Assembly (NCBI GenBank): GCA_910578825.1
Contig: CAJTSB010000004.1
Location: 62,780-126,779 of the forward strand
Direction of reading: 5' to 3'
Length of the DNA stretch: 64,000 nt
From: an uncultured Lachnospiraceae bacterium
GTDB lineage: Bacteria > Bacillota > Clostridia > Lachnospirales > Lachnospiraceae
A program made the position numbers and the translations under genes. Under the pieces are notes generated by a model. That model saw nothing but the letters and a program-made list of their open reading frames with translations, had not been told where the DNA came from and did not search any database. This document shows, piece by piece, positions 60,732 to 64,000 of this stretch (within the stretch, counting starts at the first letter, position 1; each line of letters opens with the position of its first letter).

Positions 60732-61472
60732 GTGCGTTACGAGGAGTTGACGATTGAGGGAAGAAATGCTGTTTTGGAGGCATTTCGTTCCGGAAAAACG
60801 ATAGACAAGCTGTTTGTGTTAAAAGGTTGTCAGGATGGACCGATACAGAGCATCATCCGGGAGGCGAAGAAACAGGATACAATTGTGAATTATGTGGCGA
60901 AAGAGCGATTAGACCAGCTTTCCGAGACCAGGAAACATCAGGGCGTCATTGCCTTTGCAGCGGCATATGAGTATGCACAGGTGGAGGATATATTGAAAAT
61001 AGCAAGGGAAAAAGGAGAAGATCCGTTTGTAATTTTGCTTGACAATATTGAAGATCCGCATAATTTGGGAGCCATCATCCGCACGGCGAACCTTGCCGGG
61101 GCGCATGGCGTAATTATCCCCAAACGCAGAGCGGCAGGACTGACGGCAACCGTGGCGAAAGCGTCCGCCGGAGCGTTAAACTATACGCCGGTGGCTAAGG
61201 TGACGAATCTCTCCCAGACGATCAAAGAACTGAAAGAGCAGGGACTTTGGTTTGTCTGTGCAGATATGGAAGGCGAGACCATGTACAGACTGAATTTGGG
61301 AGGACCGATCGGACTGGTCATTGGCAGTGAGGGAGACGGCGTTGGCAAGCTGGTGAAGGAGAATTGCGATTTTATTGCCTCCATCCCCATGAAGGGAGAC
61401 ATAGATTCTTTGAACGCTTCCGTGGCAGCCGGTGTTCTTGCCTATGAGATTGTGAGACAGAGATTGCAGTAA
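60732..61472 (+). CDS. rlmB: 23S rRNA 2'-O-methyltransferase of the SpoU/TrmH family
   Basis: 246 residues. An L30e-like substrate domain (about 1-75) opens IEGRNAVLEAFRSG. SpoU motifs are NIEDPHNLGAIIRTANLAGA, LVIGSEGDGV and IPMKGDIDSLNASVAAGVLA, which build the knotted SAM site. The family includes RlmB (G2251) and relatives; the exact nucleotide is not certain. GTG start behind AAAGGAG. Confidence 0.9.
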   Translation: MRYEELTIEGRNAVLEAFRSGKTIDKLFVLKGCQDGPIQSIIREAKKQDTIVNYVAKERLDQLSETRKHQGVIAFAAAYEYAQVEDILKIAREKGEDPFVILLDNIEDPHNLGAIIRTANLAGAHGVIIPKRRAAGLTATVAKASAGALNYTPVAKVTNLSQTIKELKEQGLWFVCADMEGETMYRLNLGGPIGLVIGSEGDGVGKLVKENCDFIASIPMKGDIDSLNASVAAGVLAYEIVRQRLQ

Positions 61473-61485
61473 GAAGGGGAAAGAA

Positions 61486-62091
61486 TTGCTGAGAGAAAAT
61501 GAGTTTGAGAATCAGACCGATGAGGCCTTAATTGAACAGCTTCGCGGCGGACAGCCGGAAATCACGGATTATATCATGGAAAAATATAAAAATCTGGTAC
61601 GCAAACGTGCCAACGCCATGTTTCTCATTGGCGGGGACACGGATGATTTGATTCAGGAAGGAATGATTGGACTGTTTAAGGCAATCCGGGATTTCCGCGC
61701 AGATAAGGATGTTTCTTTTTATCATTTTGCAGATTTGTGCATTACCAGACAGATTTATAATGCTGTGGAGGCTTCCCGGAGAAAGAAACATCTTCCGCTG
61801 AATACCTATATCTCTTTGAATGCAGAAATGGGACAAGAAGGGGAGGATACCTTTCTGGATCTGTTGGAGTCCTTTGAAAATTCCAATCCGGAACAGCTTG
61901 TAATTGAGCGGGAAAATACCAGGGCGATACAGGAGAGATTGAAGAAAGACCTCAGTAAGCTGGAGCGGCAGGTTGTACAGCTCTATCTTCAGGGACTTAA
62001 TTATCGCCAGATTGCACAGTTGCTCGAAAAATCGCCCAAGGCAATTGACAATGCCTTGCAGCGCATTCGAGGGAAGATCAGGGGGGCTTAA
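61486..62091 (+). CDS. sigH: RNA polymerase sigma factor SigH (sporulation/stationary phase)
   Basis: 201 residues. Region 2 is KRANAMFLIGGDTDDLIQEGMIGLFKAIRDF, with YHFADLCITRQIYNAVEASRRKKH; region 4 is LERQVVQLYLQGLNYRQIAQLLEKSPKAIDNALQRIR. This matches SigH, which directs the first sporulation genes in Bacillus and Clostridia. The TTG start at 61486 follows GGGGAAAG. In Bacillus a yacP (rae1) gene lies between rlmB and sigH; here it is missing and the two are 13 bp apart. Confidence 0.94.
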   Translation: MLRENEFENQTDEALIEQLRGGQPEITDYIMEKYKNLVRKRANAMFLIGGDTDDLIQEGMIGLFKAIRDFRADKDVSFYHFADLCITRQIYNAVEASRRKKHLPLNTYISLNAEMGQEGEDTFLDLLESFENSNPEQLVIERENTRAIQERLKKDLSKLERQVVQLYLQGLNYRQIAQLLEKSPKAIDNALQRIRGKIRGA

Positions 62092-63053
62092 TGGAATCGG
62101 AAAATACATTAGCAAAAAATATTATTGCTGCCGGGGATAAAGCTGCTTATGATGCAGCATGTAAACGGTTGCTTGCAAATAAAATTATCCTTGCATGGAT
62201 CATGAAGAGCTGTTTGAAAGAATATATGGATTTCGATGTGGATGAAATTGCGAAGAGATATATAGAAGGAGATCCGCAGATAGCCCGAACAGCAGTAAAT
62301 CCGGATGAAGAGGCAGGGGTTGACGGAGAACAGATTAAGGGAGCCAAAACGGAGGACAGTACCATAAAAGAAGGGGTAGTCACTTATGATATCCGTTTTT
62401 ATGCAGTGGTGCCGTATTCAGGAGAAATGGTAAGTCTGATTATCAATATAGAAGCACAGAATGATTTTTACCCTGGATATCCTATTATCAGGAGAGGAAT
62501 ATATTATTGTAGCAGGATGATTTCTTCGCAATATGGTGTAGAATTTGCAGACAATCATTATGAGCAGGTTAAAAAGGTGTATTCTATTTGGATATGTGCA
62601 AATCCACCCCAATACAGGGAAAATACGATTAACCGATATGTGATTCAGGAAGAAAATCTGGTTGGGGAAATAAGGGAAAAAAGGGAAAATTATGATCTTT
62701 TTACAGTAATCATGATTTGTTTGGGACATGATGGAGATGACAAATATACAGGAATATTAAAACTGTTGGATGTTCTGCTTTCCTCTGAAAAAGAACCGGA
62801 GGAAAAGAAAAGGATTTTGAATCATGATTTTGATATAAGAATGACAAAGTCATTGGAGAGCGAGGTGCAGGCTATGTGTAATTTAAGTAAAGGTATAGAA
62901 GAAAAAGGAATGGAAAAAGGAATGGAAAAAGGAATTTTAGTTTCCATTCAAAATTTGATGGAGAGCATGGACTGGACTGCAGAACAGGCAATGAAAGCGT
63001 TAAGAATTCCAGAGACAGAACAGGCAATGTATGCTGATAATTTAAGAAAATAA
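62091..63053 (+). CDS. PD-(D/E)XK nuclease-family transposase (Rpn/PDDEXK_2-like)
   Basis: 320 residues. The nuclease core shows YDIRFYAVV with an aspartate, LIINIEAQNDFYPGYPIIRRGIYYCSRMI with ExQ in place of ExK, and KVYSIWICANPP, matching the PDDEXK_2 group in Rpn and transposase-like families. Near the C-terminus EEKGMEKGMEKGI is a short repeat. The ATG shares the last base of the sigH stop, so it is coupled to that operon. Its AT-rich sequence and position inside a conserved cluster suggest insertion. Whether it still moves is unknown. Confidence 0.78.
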   Translation: MESENTLAKNIIAAGDKAAYDAACKRLLANKIILAWIMKSCLKEYMDFDVDEIAKRYIEGDPQIARTAVNPDEEAGVDGEQIKGAKTEDSTIKEGVVTYDIRFYAVVPYSGEMVSLIINIEAQNDFYPGYPIIRRGIYYCSRMISSQYGVEFADNHYEQVKKVYSIWICANPPQYRENTINRYVIQEENLVGEIREKRENYDLFTVIMICLGHDGDDKYTGILKLLDVLLSSEKEPEEKKRILNHDFDIRMTKSLESEVQAMCNLSKGIEEKGMEKGMEKGILVSIQNLMESMDWTAEQAMKALRIPETEQAMYADNLRK

Positions 63054-63118
63054 TATCAAATAAAAAATCGGCAGATACATAAAGTTTTAAATTCATTTAA
63101 ATTCCATGAATTGCAGTA

Positions 63119-63147
63119 TTGACAAACCTGGTTTTGGCAGGTATAAT
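63119..63147 (+). promoter_or_regulatory. yceD-rpmF promoter
   Basis: TTGACA (63119-63124), 17-bp spacer, TATAAT (63142-63147): full consensus at both boxes, suited to ribosomal protein expression. Confidence 0.9.
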
Positions 63148-63173
63148 ATATCAAGTGTGGATAGGAGACTGTG

Positions 63174-63695
63174 ATGAAAATAGATTTATCAGATGTTATT
63201 TCCAGTGAGAATAAGGAGATGTCGAAACAGGTGCAGACTGAATTGACGGCTTTTGATTCGAGGCTGGGTCAGTTTCCAATTGTAGAGAGCACGCCTTTTG
63301 TATTGACGTTCACTAATGAGGATAATAAACGGCTGCTTATCCGGGGTGAGACGAACCTTACAATCGCGATTCCGTGTGACCGTTGTCTGGAAGATGTGGA
63401 CAGGGTGTTTCCCATTCGTATCGGGAAGAAATTCGACCTTACCGGGCAGGATGAGGAACGGAGCATGGAAGGCTCAAACTTTATGACAGGAACAAATCTG
63501 GATGTGGATCAACTTATTTTTGGAGAAATTTTGGTGAGTTGGCCGATGAAGGTTCTGTGCAGGGAAGATTGCAAAGGCATCTGTAAACGATGCGGTGCGA
63601 ATCTGAATCTGACAGAATGTCAGTGCCCCAAAACAGAACTGGATCCAAGAATGGCAGCAATCCAGGATATTTTTAACCAATTTAAGGAGGTGTAA
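63174..63695 (+). CDS. YceD family protein (DUF177)
   Basis: 173 residues. Two CxxC-type pairs are seen: IPCDRCLEDV and LCREDCKGICKRCGANLN, with ECQCPK. This is the YceD/DUF177 pattern; the family is linked with 23S rRNA accumulation and large-subunit biogenesis. It is paired with rpmF across bacteria, as here, 2 bp apart. AGGAG precedes the ATG at 63174. Confidence 0.93.
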   Translation: MKIDLSDVISSENKEMSKQVQTELTAFDSRLGQFPIVESTPFVLTFTNEDNKRLLIRGETNLTIAIPCDRCLEDVDRVFPIRIGKKFDLTGQDEERSMEGSNFMTGTNLDVDQLIFGEILVSWPMKVLCREDCKGICKRCGANLNLTECQCPKTELDPRMAAIQDIFNQFKEV

Positions 63696-63697
63696 TC

Positions 63698-63877
63698 ATG
63701 TCTATATGTCCGAAAAATAAATCTTCCAAAGCGAGAAGAGATAAGAGAAGAGCGAACTGGAAAATGTCTGCTCCGACTTTAGTAAAATGTAGCAAGTGTG
63801 GGGAGCTGATGATGCCTCATAGAGTCTGCAAGAGCTGCGGAAGCTATAACAAAAAAGAGATTATCCCTCAGGATTAG
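63698..63877 (+). CDS. rpmF: 50S ribosomal protein L32
   Basis: 59 residues. The start MSICPKNKSSKARRDKRRAN is the L32 signature. Four cysteines in CSKCG and CKSCG form the zinc-binding version of L32. AAGGAGGTG lies ahead of the ATG. The gene is too short for many ORF callers but certain by sequence. Confidence 0.98.
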   Translation: MSICPKNKSSKARRDKRRANWKMSAPTLVKCSKCGELMMPHRVCKSCGSYNKKEIIPQD

Positions 63878-63886
63878 TTAAAAAAG

Positions 63887-63911
63887 CCTCTCCGGTTCGG
63901 AGAGGCTTTTT
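63887..63911 (+). terminator. terminator after rpmF
   Basis: CCTCTCCG (63887-63894), 3-nt loop, CGGAGAGG (63898-63905), then CTTTTT. With the A run before it the stem could extend; a textbook terminator. Confidence 0.93.
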
Positions 63912-63912
63912 A

Positions 63913-63968
63913 ATTCTATAGGAAAGACCTTGTTACACTAACGCGTGAAAGTATCTTTCCTATAGAAT
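63913..63968. repeat. 15-bp perfect inverted repeat
   Basis: ATTCTATAGGAAAGA (63913-63927) and TCTTTCCTATAGAAT (63954-63968) are exact reverse complements with a 26-bp spacer. Right next to the rpmF terminator. It may be a terminator for a convergent gene beyond the window or the end structure of a small mobile element. Confidence 0.6.
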
Positions 63969-64000
63969 AAAAAATCTCTTATCGCACTGCGGCGGATATG

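Overview
The window reads as chromosome of a spore-forming, low-to-moderate GC Clostridia member, most likely Lachnospiraceae. The grounds are an alpha/beta SASP gene, a PdaA-like deacetylase, a SpoVB/MurJ flippase and sigH. Gene orders also fit: tig-clpP-clpX-lon-engB, cysE-cysS-mrnC-rlmB-sigH, yceD-rpmF and a one-unit iscR-iscS-iscU-mnmA cluster. This is inference from gene content; no rRNA gene is present.

Layout. 1-4.2 kb: SASP fragment, then an Rrf2 regulator and a compact unit of a Rossmann oxidoreductase, a class M (ADP-ribosylating type) sirtuin and a zinc macrodomain hydrolase, followed by a PD-(D/E)XK-like sce7726 protein. A 23-bp dyad occurs twice around the unit's promoter. 4.2-7.1 kb: DJ-1 protein, PdaA-like deacetylase, HMGL-type aldolase. 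7.2-8.2 kb: DUF3990 ART-like gene with an overlapping partner (toxin-antitoxin-like). 8.2-11.3 kb: a binding lipoprotein overlapping a chemoreceptor, with no permease. 11.4-21.3 kb: protein quality control (tig, clpP, clpX, lon), engB, a zinc/manganese-type ABC importer and a YtvI/AI-2E membrane protein. 21.5-28.2 kb: a binding-protein/GGDEF sensor, then an acyl-CoA ligase with a complete TauT/NMT1-type ABC importer.

28.3-39.7 kb: SpoVB-like flippase; iscR-iscS-iscU-mnmA followed by a chemoreceptor; an ECF sigma factor with a membrane beta-propeller partner; tRNA-Gly(CCC); an LprI-domain lipoprotein; a PHP phosphatase. 39.9-43.3 kb: gap-pgk-tpiA. 43.4-45.7 kb: an RloA/RloB (AbiL-like) defence pair behind a perfect 11-bp-arm operator; rloB has an in-frame TAA. 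45.7-53.3 kb: AraC regulator, glycogen phosphorylase, CorC/HlyC protein, TIGR04086 membrane protein, KDG kinase and KDPG aldolase. 53.4-64 kb: NYN-LOTUS protein, a 54-residue coiled-coil ORF, glf, apt, ispF, an Eis-like acetyltransferase, the cysE-sigH cluster, a PD-(D/E)XK transposase-family (Rpn-like) gene, yceD and rpmF.

The strongest candidates for unusual biology are the Rrf2/oxidoreductase/sirtuin/macrodomain unit, the DUF3990 pair, the binding-protein/chemoreceptor pair, the ligase plus importer operon, the interrupted RloAB locus, and a hairpin repeat that supplies a ribosome binding site. Base and residue positions were counted by hand; family names come from motif recognition, not searches.
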